From Deinococcus marmoris DSM 12784 (lineage in GTDB: Bacteria; Deinococcota; Deinococci; Deinococcales; Deinococcaceae): a stretch of DNA of 30,784 nt. The stretch spans positions 1 to 30,784 of the forward strand of contig NZ_JNIV01000053.1 of NCBI RefSeq assembly GCF_000701405.1. The letters run 5' to 3'. Position numbers and translations under genes: made by a program. Numbering within the stretch: the first letter of the stretch is position 1; each line of letters opens with the position of its first letter. The notes under the pieces were generated by a model, which ran no database searches, was not told the DNA's origin, and worked only from the letters and a program-made list of their open reading frames with translations. Of this stretch, positions 13,708-25,250 are shown one piece after another.

Positions 13708-13736
13708 GGGAAACGTCTGGATGCAAAATCGAGCAT
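13704..13736 (-). CDS. Candidate 10-residue leader mini-ORF coupled to livG1
   Basis: On the minus strand the ATG at 13736 follows AAGGAGG (13740-13746) with only 3 bases of spacing, encodes MLDFASRRFP and stops at TGA overlapping the livG1 ATG (ATGA). The strong ribosome site is otherwise unexplained, because it is 32 bases from the livG1 start. The peptide is not rich in any amino acid, so it is not a classical attenuation leader; coupling is the likelier role. It is short enough to be chance. Confidence 0.4.
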   Translation of the reverse strand: MLDFASRRFP

Positions 13737-13779
13737 CGTCCTCCTTGCTGTGTCATACGTGAATTGTGGTACGCCGGGG

Positions 13780-13811
13780 AGTGTAGCGCCCCGGCGTTAC
13801 GGGTGGGTTAC
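13780..13811 (-). promoter_or_regulatory. SARP-type promoter A, upstream of livG1
   Basis: On the minus strand, GTAACCCACCC (13811-13801) is followed directly by GTAACGCCGGG (13800-13790), an 11-bp direct repeat. The -10 box TACACT (13785-13780) begins 15 bases after the start of the second repeat, leaving 8 bp after its heptamer. The expected transcript starts about 30-40 bases before the mini-ORF that leads into livG1. The rest of 13737-13959 holds only a 9-bp stem (13771-13779 with 13789-13797) overlapping the promoter. Confidence 0.7.
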
Positions 13812-13959
13812 ATCCTGGGTTTCACGTTCGGTTGGGAGATGGGGAGGTGGGCGGTACCTCCGACTTCCGCACAGTGTTCGTGGTCCTCTGTCTCTCAGCC
13901 CGCCTGATCCTCAATTGCCGCAGCAGCTTCCCGGCGATGATGAGGACCCGGCAACATGC

Positions 13960-14730
<771 letters not shown>

Positions 14731-14737
14731 GCCCCGG

Positions 14738-14769
14738 AGTGTAGGACGGGGGCGTTACCGGGGCGTTCT
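14738..14769 (-). promoter_or_regulatory. SARP-type promoter B, upstream of bdhA
   Basis: On the minus strand, AGAACGCCCCG (14769-14759) and GTAACGCCCCC (14758-14748) form an 11-bp direct repeat. TACACT (14743-14738) starts 15 bases after the second repeat begins, and ATG of bdhA follows after 7 bases. The repeats overlap the last codons and the TAA stop of the BTAD regulator gene. The first repeat is the weakest of the set because it starts AGAAC rather than GTAAC. Confidence 0.68.
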
Positions 14770-17700
14770 GGTTGGGATGGTCAGGGCATCACCGCCCAGC
14801 GCCCGCGTCTGTGGCAGCGGTTCCAGGCCCAGTTCATCCAGCGCGCTGCGGAGTTGATCGTAGACGCGGCGGGCGGCGGCGGCGTTGCCGCGTGCGTGCC
14901 AGGCGCGCATCAGGGCGTGGGCGGCCCCCTCGTGGGCGGGGTCCAGGGCCAGCGCACGTTCGGCGGCGCGGGCGGCGAGTTCGCTGTCCCCACCGTTCAG
15001 GGCCTGCTCGGCCTCGGCAGCCAGCGCGTCGGGCAGGCGGGCGGCGTAACGCTGGGCCTCGTGCTGCACGTCGGCCAGGTCAGAATCGGCCACCCGCTCC
15101 GGCAGGGCCAGCAGACCTTTCAGGCGTCCAGCGGCCCCAGTCTGCGCGTCCAGCAGCGTGCGGGCAGCGTGCAGATCAATGCACAGATCGGGACCAGACC
15201 GGAGGCGGATCCAATCGCCGCGTTCCAGAAACACGCCGCTGGTCACCCCCTCTTCCAGCACCTGCCCCAGCGCATGCAACGTCACGCGGAAATTGCGCTC
15301 ACCCACGCCGGGATCAGCCCCTGGAAACAGCGCTTCCTGCGCGGCCTCGCGGGGCAGACCCTCACCGTGGACCGAGAGCAGCGCCAGCAGATCACGCGCC
15401 TTGGCCCGTCCCCAGTCGCGCGCCCTCGTCTCATGGCTGCGGGTGACCGAGACGCGGCCCAGCACCGAGATCTGGACGCTGAAGCCGGGGGTCTGATCGG
15501 GCTGGGGCAGGTGCGGGTAGCCCAGTTGGCGGGCGATGGGCAGCAGGGCCGGCTGAAGTTCGGGGTGTGCCTGTGCCAACTGCGCCAGCAACCGCGCCCG
15601 CCCAGGTGAACCGGCGGCGGGCGACAGCAGGCCGCGCCGGGCCAGCAGAAACGGATAGCGCGCCGCTGCGTGGGCCGCCTCCAGCTCCCCGCCGCCATCC
15701 GCCGCGAAACGGGCCAGCGCCACGCAGGCCAGCCCGAACGTGTCGCCGCAGGTCTGGAAGGCGGTGAGAGCTGCGTCCAGCCCAGCCTCATCCACGCCGC
15801 CCGACTCCTGCACGCCCAGCGCAGCCGCCAGATGCAGCAGCCCGGCCATGTAGCCGTCGCCCCCGGCCTGGTCCAGCGCCTCCATTTTCAGCGCTCCGGC
15901 CCGCTGCGCGTCGCCCGCCCGCCCAGCCAGCGCCGCCAGCCCCATCAGCGGCTCCACGCGCAGGCGACCCGAAATGTGCTGGGCCAGCGTCAGGGCGTCT
16001 GCATAGGAGGCCCGCGCACCCTCCAGATCGCCCGCCGTCATGTCGGCATGGCCCAGCCGCGCCAGCGCCAGCGAGCGAACGAATGGGCTTTCCAGGCGCT
16101 CGCCCTCGGCCAGTCCGGCGCGGGCGTTCCCGGCGGCCTGCGCCGACTCGCCGCGCAGCGCGTGGACGAAAGAAGCCAGCAGCAGCCCCTCCCGGTGGTT
16201 CTGGGCGGCCCGCGCGCCCCCGGCCTCGCCCCGTGCCGCCGCCAGTGCCAGTTCCAGCGCCCGTTCCAGATCGCCGGAACGCAGAGCAGCTCTTGCGCCG
16301 TTCCGCAAATCAGGTTCCAGTGCCAGTGCCTCCGGCAGCCGCCCGGCATTCAACAGGTTCTCGGCCCGCATGCGCCGGAGAATGGGAGAGTCGGGAGCCA
16401 GGGTGGCCGCCACATCCAGCGCTTCCCAGGCCGCGTCCGGCTGCACGGTGTCCAGAGCCACCTGCACCTGCCCCAGCACCCGCAGCAGCGGCGTGGCCTG
16501 TTCGTACTCGGCCAGCGCCTCGCCGTAGCGCGACGACAGGCGCAGGGCGTCCCCCGCCAGCGCGTGCAGTTCGGGCGTCCAGACTGCGCGGGGCAGGCGG
16601 CCCAGGCTGCGCTCGATCAGCCCGGCCCGGCCCTGGTCCAGCCATCCCGCCCCGTACACCGAGAGCAGCGCCGCCGCCCGCGCCGTGTCGCCCGACAGCA
16701 GATGCGCGGCCAGCGCCCGGCGGGGCCGTCCAGTGCGCTCAAAATACGCGGCCCCACGCGCGGCCAGCACCTGAATCTCGCTGCCCGACAGCCCGGCCCG
16801 CAGGTGGGCGCGCAGCAGGGGATGGGCGCGGTAGACGGCCCCTTCCGAACCCGCCAGATGATCCGAGCGCGTCAGGAAGGTGCCGCCGCTGGCCAGCGCT
16901 TCCAGCAGCGCCGCCCCGTCCGGCTCTGCCAGCACTTCGCGGGCCAGTTCGGGCGTCAGTTCCTCAAACAGGCTGCCGCGTGTCAGCACGCCGCGCAGGG
17001 CCGGGTCCAGCGGTCCCAGCACCTCGGAGGCCAGGTAGGCAAACAGCGTTCCCAGTTGCGCCTCTCCACCGTCCAGATCGGCGAGCGCGGCCAGTTGAAC
17101 GCGGCCCTGCGCTGCCGCCTGCGCCAGAAAGCGCACCGCGATGGGCCAGCCCTCGGTGACGGTGTGGGCCAGGCGCACCTCCGCATCGGTGGGAGTCAGG
17201 CCGCCCGCACGCAGCAGCCCGCCCACCTCCTGCCGGGTAAAGGCCAGGTCTGCGGTGCCCAGCCGCGTGACCTCGCCTGCCGCGTCCAGCCGGGCCAGTT
17301 CGGGCAGGGCCAGCGGCACGCGTGACAGTAATGCCAGCCGCCCAGCCGTGGTGCCGGGGCCGCCGCCGCCCAGCAACTCACGCAGCAGGTCAGCGACGGC
17401 CCCGCCCCCCCCAGATTCAGCGCTCAGGTGCTGCGCCTCGTCCAGCACCAAGAGGCCGCCGCAGGCGTCCAGCAGGTCTGCCACGCGCGCCGCTACACGG
17501 CGGGGAGAGGCTCCGGCATCCAGCAACCCGGCCACCTCTGCGCCTCCCGGCAGGCCCTCGGCGGCCAGCGCCAGCCCAGCGGCCAGCACCTGTGGATCGG
17601 CGTCGTCGGCATCCAGGGTCAGCCACGCGTGCGCCCCGCCCACCATGCTTCCGGCCAGTGCGGTGGTCTTGCCGTAGCCTGCCGGGGCCACCAGCAGCAG

Positions 17701-17811
17701 CACCCGCGCCGCGTCCATCACGGCCTGAAGGCGGGGCCGGGCCAGCGCGCCGCGCACCGCAGGCACCCGCGCCCGCCGCCGCGAGGTCAGGTCACGCCAG
17801 TTGAGGGTCAT
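14755..17811 (-). CDS. STAND-ATPase / BTAD transcriptional regulator (SARP-type DNA-binding domain)
   Basis: This is a 1018-residue cytosolic regulator. The N-terminal region is a MalT-like STAND NTPase with Walker [10 protein letters not shown] (42-50) and Walker B LLVLDEAQ (120-127). The middle is alanine- and leucine-rich helical repeats of TPR character (about 340-740). An OmpR-type winged helix occupies about 777-880 ([46 protein letters not shown]) and a bacterial transcriptional activator domain about 881-1005. SARPs carry the DNA-binding and BTAD units at the N-terminus; here they are C-terminal. It should oligomerise on ATP plus an inducer and activate promoters with 11-bp direct repeats, four of which lie nearby. 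The ATG is probably leaderless (TAGCAT 6 bases upstream). Confidence 0.9.
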   Translation of the reverse strand: MTLNWRDLTSRRRARVPAVRGALARPRLQAVMDAARVLLLVAPAGYGKTTALAGSMVGGAHAWLTLDADDADPQVLAAGLALAAEGLPGGAEVAGLLDAGASPRRVAARVADLLDACGGLLVLDEAQHLSAESGGGGAVADLLRELLGGGGPGTTAGRLALLSRVPLALPELARLDAAGEVTRLGTADLAFTRQEVGGLLRAGGLTPTDAEVRLAHTVTEGWPIAVRFLAQAAAQGRVQLAALADLDGGEAQLGTLFAYLASEVLGPLDPALRGVLTRGSLFEELTPELAREVLAEPDGAALLEALASGGTFLTRSDHLAGSEGAVYRAHPLLRAHLRAGLSGSEIQVLAARGAAYFERTGRPRRALAAHLLSGDTARAAALLSVYGAGWLDQGRAGLIERSLGRLPRAVWTPELHALAGDALRLSSRYGEALAEYEQATPLLRVLGQVQVALDTVQPDAAWEALDVAATLAPDSPILRRMRAENLLNAGRLPEALALEPDLRNGARAALRSGDLERALELALAAARGEAGGARAAQNHREGLLLASFVHALRGESAQAAGNARAGLAEGERLESPFVRSLALARLGHADMTAGDLEGARASYADALTLAQHISGRLRVEPLMGLAALAGRAGDAQRAGALKMEALDQAGGDGYMAGLLHLAAALGVQESGGVDEAGLDAALTAFQTCGDTFGLACVALARFAADGGGELEAAHAAARYPFLLARRGLLSPAAGSPGRARLLAQLAQAHPELQPALLPIARQLGYPHLPQPDQTPGFSVQISVLGRVSVTRSHETRARDWGRAKARDLLALLSVHGEGLPREAAQEALFPGADPGVGERNFRVTLHALGQVLEEGVTSGVFLERGDWIRLRSGPDLCIDLHAARTLLDAQTGAAGRLKGLLALPERVADSDLADVQHEAQRYAARLPDALAAEAEQALNGGDSELAARAAERALALDPAHEGAAHALMRAWHARGNAAAARRVYDQLRSALDELGLEPLPQTRALGGDALTIPTRTPR

Positions 17812-17817
17812 GCCCGG

Positions 17818-17823
17818 ATGCTA
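17818..17823 (-). promoter_or_regulatory. Probable -10 box of the BTAD regulator, leaderless start
   Basis: TAGCAT on the minus strand ends 6 bases before the regulator's ATG at 17811. The spacing matches the TANNNT-to-ATG distances at bdhA and SBP2 and fits leaderless transcription. No 11-bp repeats of the type seen at the four target promoters are found upstream, so direct autoactivation is not indicated. Confidence 0.45.
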
Positions 17824-17979
17824 GCAAGGCCGTGCTGCTGGGGTCTGACCCGCCCCTGATCTGAAGACTCGGAGCAAACATACTGTTTAAACGAGAGGCA
17901 CAGATTGAAGGAGGGGTACGGAGGCAGGGCTACTGCAAAGTCAGCTTCAGGGGGTAGAAGTGCGGCAAACCGGAAGGCA

Positions 17980-18031
17980 AACCCCTCAGTCTGCTTCGCA
18001 GCCAGCTCCCCTCAAAAGGGAGCCAAGGGGT
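17980..18031 (+). repeat. Structured intergenic repeat, copy 1
   Basis: This copy has an outer stem ACCCCT (17981-17986) with AGGGGT (18026-18031). Inside are two hairpins: CTGC-TTC-GCAG (17991-18001) and GCTCCC with GGGAGC (18005-18010, 18018-18023). The layout is that of a three-way junction, shared with copies 2 and 3. Confidence 0.7.
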
Positions 18032-18056
18032 GCAAAAGAACGTGCAGCGCGGCAAT

Positions 18057-18105
18057 CTCCTTGCCTCCCTTCTAAGGGGAGGTGGCCCGTAGGGCCGGAG
18101 GGGTT
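18057..18105 (-). repeat. Structured intergenic repeat, copy 2 (inverted)
   Basis: Read on the minus strand, this starts AACCCCTCC and contains hairpin GGCCC-TAC-GGGCC (18096-18084), hairpin CCTCCC with GGGAGG (18082-18064) and a closing GGAG/CTCC pair (18100-18097 with 18060-18057). It aligns end to end with copy 1, but both hairpin stems have different bases that still pair. Confidence 0.7.
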
Positions 18106-18178
18106 AAGCGGGCCTGCCCACCCCACAATCGACTTTGCGGTAGCCCTGGGCATGGAGGCCGCCGGGTAGCCCTGCCCG

Positions 18179-18907
<729 letters not shown>

Positions 18908-18960
18908 GGGGCGGCCTTCGTGGAGAGGTGGAGGATTGCGGTAGGGGCTTGCCCGGTGGC

Positions 18961-19010
18961 CCCCTCACCCCGTTGCTTCGCAACGCCCCTCTCCCACAGG
19001 GGTAGAGGGG
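18961..19010 (+). repeat. Structured intergenic repeat, copy 3, inside liv operon 2
   Basis: The outer stem is CCCCTC (18961-18966) with GAGGGG (19005-19010). Hairpin 1 is CGTTGC-TTC-GCAACG (18971-18985). Hairpin 2 is CCCCT with AGGGG (18986-18990, 18998-19002). The order and loop sizes match copies 1 and 2, with different but complementary stems. It separates livG2 from livF2. Confidence 0.68.
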
Positions 19011-19061
19011 ACAGGAACCTCAGACCCGCAGACTCTTTGACCCTTAGACCTTTCATCCTCA

Positions 19062-20796
<1,735 letters not shown>

Positions 20797-20800
<4 letters not shown>

Positions 20801-21657
20801 GCTGGCCGCCTGAACGAGCGCAGCACCAGCGTGCCGAAGATCATCAGGAAGAACACCGCGTCACTCCAGCCGCCGCCCCCCGGCACGTAGGTCTGCACCA
20901 GCGCCTCGGACAGCCCCAGAATCACCGAGGCCCACAGCACGCCGGTCAGGTTGCCCAGGCCCGCCATGACGATGATGGCAAAGGCTTTCAAGGCAAAGAC
21001 CAGTCCCACGGTGGGCGAGGCGAACAGCAGCACGCTGACCAGCACCCCCGCCACCGCCGCCAGCCCGCACGACACGCCGAAGGCGATCAGGTACACCCGG
21101 TCCACCGGAATGCCGATCAGTTGCGCGCCCCGGCGGTTCTGCGCCACGGCCCGCATCTGACGGCCCAGCACCGTGCGGTACAGCATGAAGTACAGCGCGC
21201 CCAGCAGCACCACGGCCAGCCCGAAGGCGATGGCCTTGGGGCCGCCGATGCTCAGCTCACCGATGTTGAGGCTGCTGGCCTGGTACGGCGTGGTCACGGT
21301 GCGGGTGTTGCCGCCCAGCAGCATCAGCGCCAGGTTTTGCAGCAGGATGCCCAGCCCGAAGGTCAGCAGCATCTGGTTCAGTTCCGGGGCCAGCAGCACG
21401 TGCCGGATGCTGACGCGGTAGGTCAGGGCGCCCACACCGAACACTGCCACCGCCACGATGGGCAGCGACAGCAGCGGGTCCACACCCAGAAAGGCGCTGG
21501 CGGCCCAGGCCATGAAGGCCCCGATCATGAGGAATTCGCCGTGAGCGAAGTTGACGATGCCCACCACGCCCACCGCCAGCGCCAGTCCAGAGGCCACCAG
21601 CGCGTAAATCCCGCTTTGCAGCAGGCCGTTGAGAAGGGTTTGTAAAAAGAGGTCCAT
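20797..21657 (-). CDS. livH: Branched-chain amino acid-type ABC permease LivH (operon 2)
   Basis: This 286-residue permease has the LivH hallmark GIVNFAHGEFLMIGAF (near 33-48) and the ATPase-contact segment RAVAQNRRGAQLIGIPVDRVY. GGAG lies a few bases before the ATG at 21657. It follows the alpha/beta hydrolase gene by 52 bases on the same strand and starts the tightly overlapping livH-livM-livG block. Confidence 0.93.
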
Positions 21658-21709
21658 TCAGGCTCCGTAAGGTGACGATTTATTTGGATTCTTGGTGTTG
21701 AAAGAAGCT

Positions 21710-22759
21710 CTAGCTCTGGCTCAGATGCTCCAGAAAGGCTGCACTGAACTCGTCAGGCGCTTCAATGAAGGGTGAGTGGCCCACGCCGGGCAGCACCAGC
21801 TCGCGCCACTGGCCGCCGTTGGCCTCACCGCGTTCCAGCACGGTTCGCATCTGCGTCAGCATGGGCTGGGGCGGGCAGGCTTCTGCGCCGGGCCATCCAG
21901 GGACCGCCCCGAGTGCGCCCAGTTGGGCCAGATCAAACAGGCTGGTATCCCCCACGATGGCGTCGGCGTCCCCGCGCACCCACAGCACCGGCGGCGGCGG
22001 GGTCAGGTCGGCGAAGGCAGAGAGGTTCATGTATCTGGAACTGAAGGCGTTCGCCACCCCAGCCGTTCCCGGCGCGACATTCGGCCAGTATTCGCTGGGG
22101 GTCATATCGCCAGGATAGAAGCCGTCCCCGGTGCGGGTCCCCAGCATGGAAGACACCCACGCCTCTTCCTTCTGTGGGTCTGGCTGAAACCGCGCGGCGT
22201 TGAAATAGAACTTCCGCATCACGTCGCGCGGGCTGCCTGCCGTGTCCGAGCGGTCCCCCGCCGCCAGCAAGGGGGCGAAGGCCGGGTTGACTGTGCCGCC
22301 GCCCGATCCTGCGAAATCCGGGGTGTTGGGCGTGCCGTTCTCTCCGTGTGTGCCGCCGAAGCCGTAGGGACTGACCGGGGCCACCAGCGTCAGGGTCTGC
22401 ACCCGCTGCGGGGCGCTCAGGGCCACCTGCATGACCACGCCGCCGCCCATGCTCCAGCCCAGCAGGTGCGCATCTTTCCACTCCAGCGCGTCCAGCAGGG
22501 CCAGCAGATCGTCGGACCAGTCCTTCAGACCGCGCGTGGCGTCAATGGGTCTGGCCTCGCTGTCGCCGTAGCCGCGCAGATCGGGGGCCACGGCGTGAAT
22601 GTCGCCTGGCAAGCCTTCCATCAGGTCACGAAAGAATTCGCTGCTGGACACGTTGCCGTGGACGAGCAGCAGCCTGCGCCCGGCCTCACTCTTTGCGGGA
22701 CGTTCCAGCACGGCAGTGTTCAGGCGGGAGGTCTGGATGGTGCGTGAAATGGGTGTCAT
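21710..22759 (-). CDS. Alpha/beta-fold hydrolase within liv operon 2
   Basis: This 349-residue serine hydrolase has oxyanion-region VHGN (33-36), nucleophile S103 in GWSMGGG, acid D264 or D266 in RGDADAIV, and H328 in GVGHSPF. A cap-like insertion of about 110 residues (130-245) lies between strand 6 and the acid. I chose the ATG at 22759 because AGGGAGA (22764-22770) stands just upstream; the frame is open to 22816. No signal peptide, so it acts in the cytosol. Its place between the binding-protein and permease genes suggests it cleaves an ester or amide of the imported compound. The substrate is not recognisable. Confidence 0.88.
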   Translation of the reverse strand: MTPISRTIQTSRLNTAVLERPAKSEAGRRLLLVHGNVSSSEFFRDLMEGLPGDIHAVAPDLRGYGDSEARPIDATRGLKDWSDDLLALLDALEWKDAHLLGWSMGGGVVMQVALSAPQRVQTLTLVAPVSPYGFGGTHGENGTPNTPDFAGSGGGTVNPAFAPLLAAGDRSDTAGSPRDVMRKFYFNAARFQPDPQKEEAWVSSMLGTRTGDGFYPGDMTPSEYWPNVAPGTAGVANAFSSRYMNLSAFADLTPPPPVLWVRGDADAIVGDTSLFDLAQLGALGAVPGWPGAEACPPQPMLTQMRTVLERGEANGGQWRELVLPGVGHSPFIEAPDEFSAAFLEHLSQS

Positions 22760-22790
22760 CTGGTCTCCCTGGGCTGTGCGTGAACATGGA

Positions 22791-22848
22791 GCCACGGCCT
22801 GATCCCTCCCTTCCACTGGGAAAGCAGACTGAAGGATCAGGCCGTGGC
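22791..22848 (-). other. Long intercistronic hairpin after SBP2 gene
   Basis: A perfect 15-bp stem (22791-22805 with 22834-22848, GCCACGGCCTGATCC) encloses a 28-base loop that itself has a TTCC/GGAA mini-stem. It lies between the SBP2 stop and the hydrolase start. No U-run follows on the minus strand, so mRNA stabilisation or partial termination is likelier than full termination. Confidence 0.7.
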
Positions 22849-22888
22849 GGCCTCCACGCCTTAGCCGGCGTCGTGATTGCTCAGAGCG

Positions 22889-24049
22889 TTACTTGCCCCA
22901 CACCAGTTTCTTCTGCGCGAATTTGACGGGATAAACCGGCACGCGGGTATCGCTCAGGAACTGGAAGTGCAGCCAGTTACCGGCCTTGAAGCCCTGATAC
23001 TGGGTCTTGAGGCTCTTGCTAAAGGTCAGCGGGCCAAACGGCGTGGGCATGTTGGTCCTGGCCAGTTCGGCAGCCACCTTGTCCTTGTCGGCGCTGCCGG
23101 CCTTGTTGATGGCGGCGGCCAGCGACTTGAGGTTCACGTAGGCCAGCGGCGCAAAGTATTCCTCGGTGACGTTGCCGAACTTCTTTTTGTAGGCGTCCAC
23201 GAAGATACGGCTTTCCCTGGTGGGGCTGGTGGGCAGCCACAGGCTCAGGCCCGCGATGTCGTTGGCCAGGGGGTTTTTCTCGAAGCCCACGGGCCAGCTC
23301 GGCGGGGTGCCGTAAATAAGGCCCAGCTTGAGATTCTGCTGCTTGATCTCGGTGGCCAGCGGCAGGGCGTCGGTGTCGTAGCCCACCCAGTACATGATGT
23401 CGGGTTTGGCGGCCTTGGCCTTGGAGACCAGCGGGCCGAAGTTGCCGCTGCCGGTCTTGAATTTCTCGGTCAGAACGACATTGAAGCCCGCTTTCTTGAA
23501 GGCGTCCACGGTGGCATCGATGCCCGCGCTGCCGAAGGGACCGTCCTCGTAGGCGATGGCGATGTTCTTGGCCCCCTGCTTGACCTTGAGGGTCTTGAAG
23601 AAGCCCAGGATGGCCTCGAAGTTGTAATAGGACCACGGGTGGTAGTGGAAGAAGTACTTGTGGTCCGTGAACGCATCTTCAACGGGGGTGGCCGCAGCGC
23701 CGATCCAGGCCATGAAGGTGTTGTACTGCTTGGCCGGACCCGACAGGGCCACGCTGACTGCGCTGCTCACGCCGCCCGCCATGAAGTCCACCTTGTCCAC
23801 CGTGACCAGCTTGACGAATTCCGGCACTGCCTTGGCCGGGGCGCTGGCGTCGTCGCCGTAGACCACTTCCAGCGGTTTGCCCAGCACGCCCCCGGCCTTG
23901 TTGATCTCGTCCAGCGCCAGTTCGTAGCCGTTCTTGGCGGCCTGCCCCGAAACACTGCCCCCGCCCGAAAGAGGAATCAACACGCCCACCTTTACCGCAC
24001 CCGCGCCCGAAACCGCGAGCAGCATGCCCGTCAGAAGTAGAGTTTTCAT
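22889..24049 (-). CDS. Branched-chain amino acid-type ABC substrate-binding protein (SBP2, first gene of operon 2)
   Basis: This is a 386-residue secreted type I binding protein. A short signal peptide (MKTLLLTGMLLAVSGAGA, cleavage before VKVGV) leads into VGVLIPLSGGGSVSGQAAKNGYELALDEIN. An FFHYHPWSYYNF segment and AYEDGPFGSAG mark the ligand-domain region; the aromatic-rich FFHYHPW stretch is distinctive. The ATG at 24049 is chosen because it begins the signal peptide and lies 9 bases after TACACT, giving a leaderless mRNA. A longer frame to 24313 would cross the promoter and the divergent gene. The ligand is unknown. Confidence 0.92.
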   Translation of the reverse strand: MKTLLLTGMLLAVSGAGAVKVGVLIPLSGGGSVSGQAAKNGYELALDEINKAGGVLGKPLEVVYGDDASAPAKAVPEFVKLVTVDKVDFMAGGVSSAVSVALSGPAKQYNTFMAWIGAAATPVEDAFTDHKYFFHYHPWSYYNFEAILGFFKTLKVKQGAKNIAIAYEDGPFGSAGIDATVDAFKKAGFNVVLTEKFKTGSGNFGPLVSKAKAAKPDIMYWVGYDTDALPLATEIKQQNLKLGLIYGTPPSWPVGFEKNPLANDIAGLSLWLPTSPTRESRIFVDAYKKKFGNVTEEYFAPLAYVNLKSLAAAINKAGSADKDKVAAELARTNMPTPFGPLTFSKSLKTQYQGFKAGNWLHFQFLSDTRVPVYPVKFAQKKLVWGK

Positions 24050-24058
24050 AACGCGGGC

Positions 24059-24090
24059 AGTGTAACGGGGGGGCGTCACGTGGGCGTTAC
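24059..24090 (-). promoter_or_regulatory. SARP-type promoter C, upstream of SBP2 (liv operon 2)
   Basis: On the minus strand, GTAACGCCCAC (24090-24080) and GTGACGCCCCC (24079-24069) form an 11-bp direct repeat. TACACT (24064-24059) starts 15 bases after the second repeat begins. ATG of SBP2 follows 9 bases later. This is the cleanest copy of the motif. Confidence 0.75.
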
Positions 24091-24124
24091 AGGTCCGCCC
24101 TCGTCGATCCCACTGCTTCTCACT

Positions 24125-24156
24125 GTGACCACCCAGTAACGCTCCCCACCTAACCT
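24125..24156 (+). promoter_or_regulatory. SARP-type promoter D, upstream of MetX-like gene
   Basis: GTGACCACCCA (24125-24135) and GTAACGCTCCC (24136-24146) form an 11-bp direct repeat. TAACCT (24151-24156), a TANNNT box, starts 15 bases after the second repeat begins, and ATG follows after 8 bases. It lies back to back with promoter C in the 115-base divergent region. Confidence 0.72.
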
Positions 24157-24164
24157 CTACCCTG

Positions 24165-25250
24165 ATGAGCGACACGCTGCGGGGGGCAAGGCTGGAGCAG
24201 GACGGGGGACCGGGCGGGTGGGTTTTCTCGGCCCAGACGACGTTTGCAGGCGTGGACGTGCCGCTGCGGCTGGGCGCACGGTCCTGGGGAACGCTGAATG
24301 CGGCCCGCGACAACGCCGTGCTGGTCTGCCATTACTACACCGGCACCATGCGCGCGGCGGGAACCAACCCGGACGGCACCCCCGGCTGGTGGGCCACGTT
24401 GATCGGGCTGGGGCTGGCGCTGGACACGGATCGGTTTTTCGTGATCTGCATGAACACGCCGTCCAACGTGCAGGCCCACGATCCAGGCATCGTGACCACC
24501 GGGCCGGACACCCCCCACCCGGACGGACAGGTCTGGGGGCCTCGTTTCCCAACCTGGGATTTCGGCAACCTGCACGCCATTCAACTGGAATTGATGCGGA
24601 CGCTGGGTGTGGCGCGCTGGCACGCGGTGGCTGGCCCCAGCCTGGGCGGCCTCCAGGCCCTCCAGTGGGCCGCACGGTGTCCCGAACTCGCGCCGCGCGT
24701 GGTGGCGGTGGCCGCCAGCCCACACACCGGCCCCTCACTGCGTGACGCCTTCACTCCGTTTTTGCGTCAGGCGGCGCGTGTGGGCGGCCTGGATGAAGCC
24801 TTGCGTGTGATCACTTTCTTCGGCCTGGGAGCGGACGGGCTGGAGGCGATGTTCCGCAACGCCGACTTTGGCGGCTACCTGGCCTCCCGTTCTGGAACGG
24901 CCAGCCTGCCGCACATTCTGGACATCGCGCGGGTGGTGGGAACGCATGATCTGGCAGCGGTGGCCCCGCACCCGGAATTGTTCGCCCGCTGGGCCGGGTC
25001 GGGACTGCAACTGCTGACCGCAAACATCGCCGTGGACCAGTTCTTTCCCGCTGCCGAGATGCGGGCCTTCGCGCAGGCATCGGCGGCGGCGGGCGTTCGC
25101 CATACCCATCTGGAATTTGTCTCCGCGCAGGGTCACCTGGGCTGCGTGAGCGATACGCCGGCCTTCGCGCAGCAGGTGCGGGCCTTGCTGGACACCCCGG
25201 CAGCGCCGCTCCTGCCTGTCGCCAGCGCCGAGCGCATCACGCGGGTCTGA
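24165..25250 (+). CDS. MetX-like alpha/beta-fold protein (homoserine O-acetyltransferase family)
   Basis: This 361-residue cytosolic protein has the MetX-family layout: FVICMNTPS near 92-100, WGPRFPTWDFGNLHAIQLELMRTLGV (124-149), nucleophile S159 in GPSLGGLQALQW, then AVDQFFP as the acid region and SAQGHLG as the histidine region. True MetX usually has GGSMGG at the nucleophile, and no methionine-pathway gene is nearby. It could therefore be an acyltransferase or hydrolase acting on a compound handled by liv operon 2, from which it diverges. The start is leaderless behind promoter D. I do not assign metX. Confidence 0.82.
   Translation: MSDTLRGARLEQDGGPGGWVFSAQTTFAGVDVPLRLGARSWGTLNAARDNAVLVCHYYTGTMRAAGTNPDGTPGWWATLIGLGLALDTDRFFVICMNTPSNVQAHDPGIVTTGPDTPHPDGQVWGPRFPTWDFGNLHAIQLELMRTLGVARWHAVAGPSLGGLQALQWAARCPELAPRVVAVAASPHTGPSLRDAFTPFLRQAARVGGLDEALRVITFFGLGADGLEAMFRNADFGGYLASRSGTASLPHILDIARVVGTHDLAAVAPHPELFARWAGSGLQLLTANIAVDQFFPAAEMRAFAQASAAAGVRHTHLEFVSAQGHLGCVSDTPAFAQQVRALLDTPAAPLLPVASAERITRV

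Larger units (their letters stand above)
17925..18148. repeat. 224-bp composite of two inverted repeat copies between regulator and livF2
   Basis: CAGGGCTACTGCAAAGTC (17925-17942) recurs inverted at 18131-18148 with 17 of 18 bases matching. Inside this pair, each arm leads into an AACCCCTC-starting structured repeat (17980-18031 on plus, 18105-18057 on minus). The whole stretch is thus two convergent copies of a unit of about 95-107 bp, or a small non-coding element with terminal inverted repeats. It fills most of the 367-base gap 17812-18178; I see no gene in this gap. Confidence 0.65.

Noticed and set aside
15670..17325. Long open frames on the plus strand opposite the BTAD regulator (for example 551, 512 and 358 codons)
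   Set aside because: They are antisense shadows of a high-GC gene: rich in Arg, Gln, Pro and Ala, with no recognisable motifs, while the minus-strand frame has clear domains.
24165..25250. Naming the gene metX
   Set aside because: The family match is clear but the nucleophile elbow is GPSLGG, not GGSMGG, and there is no methionine-pathway context; an assay would be needed.
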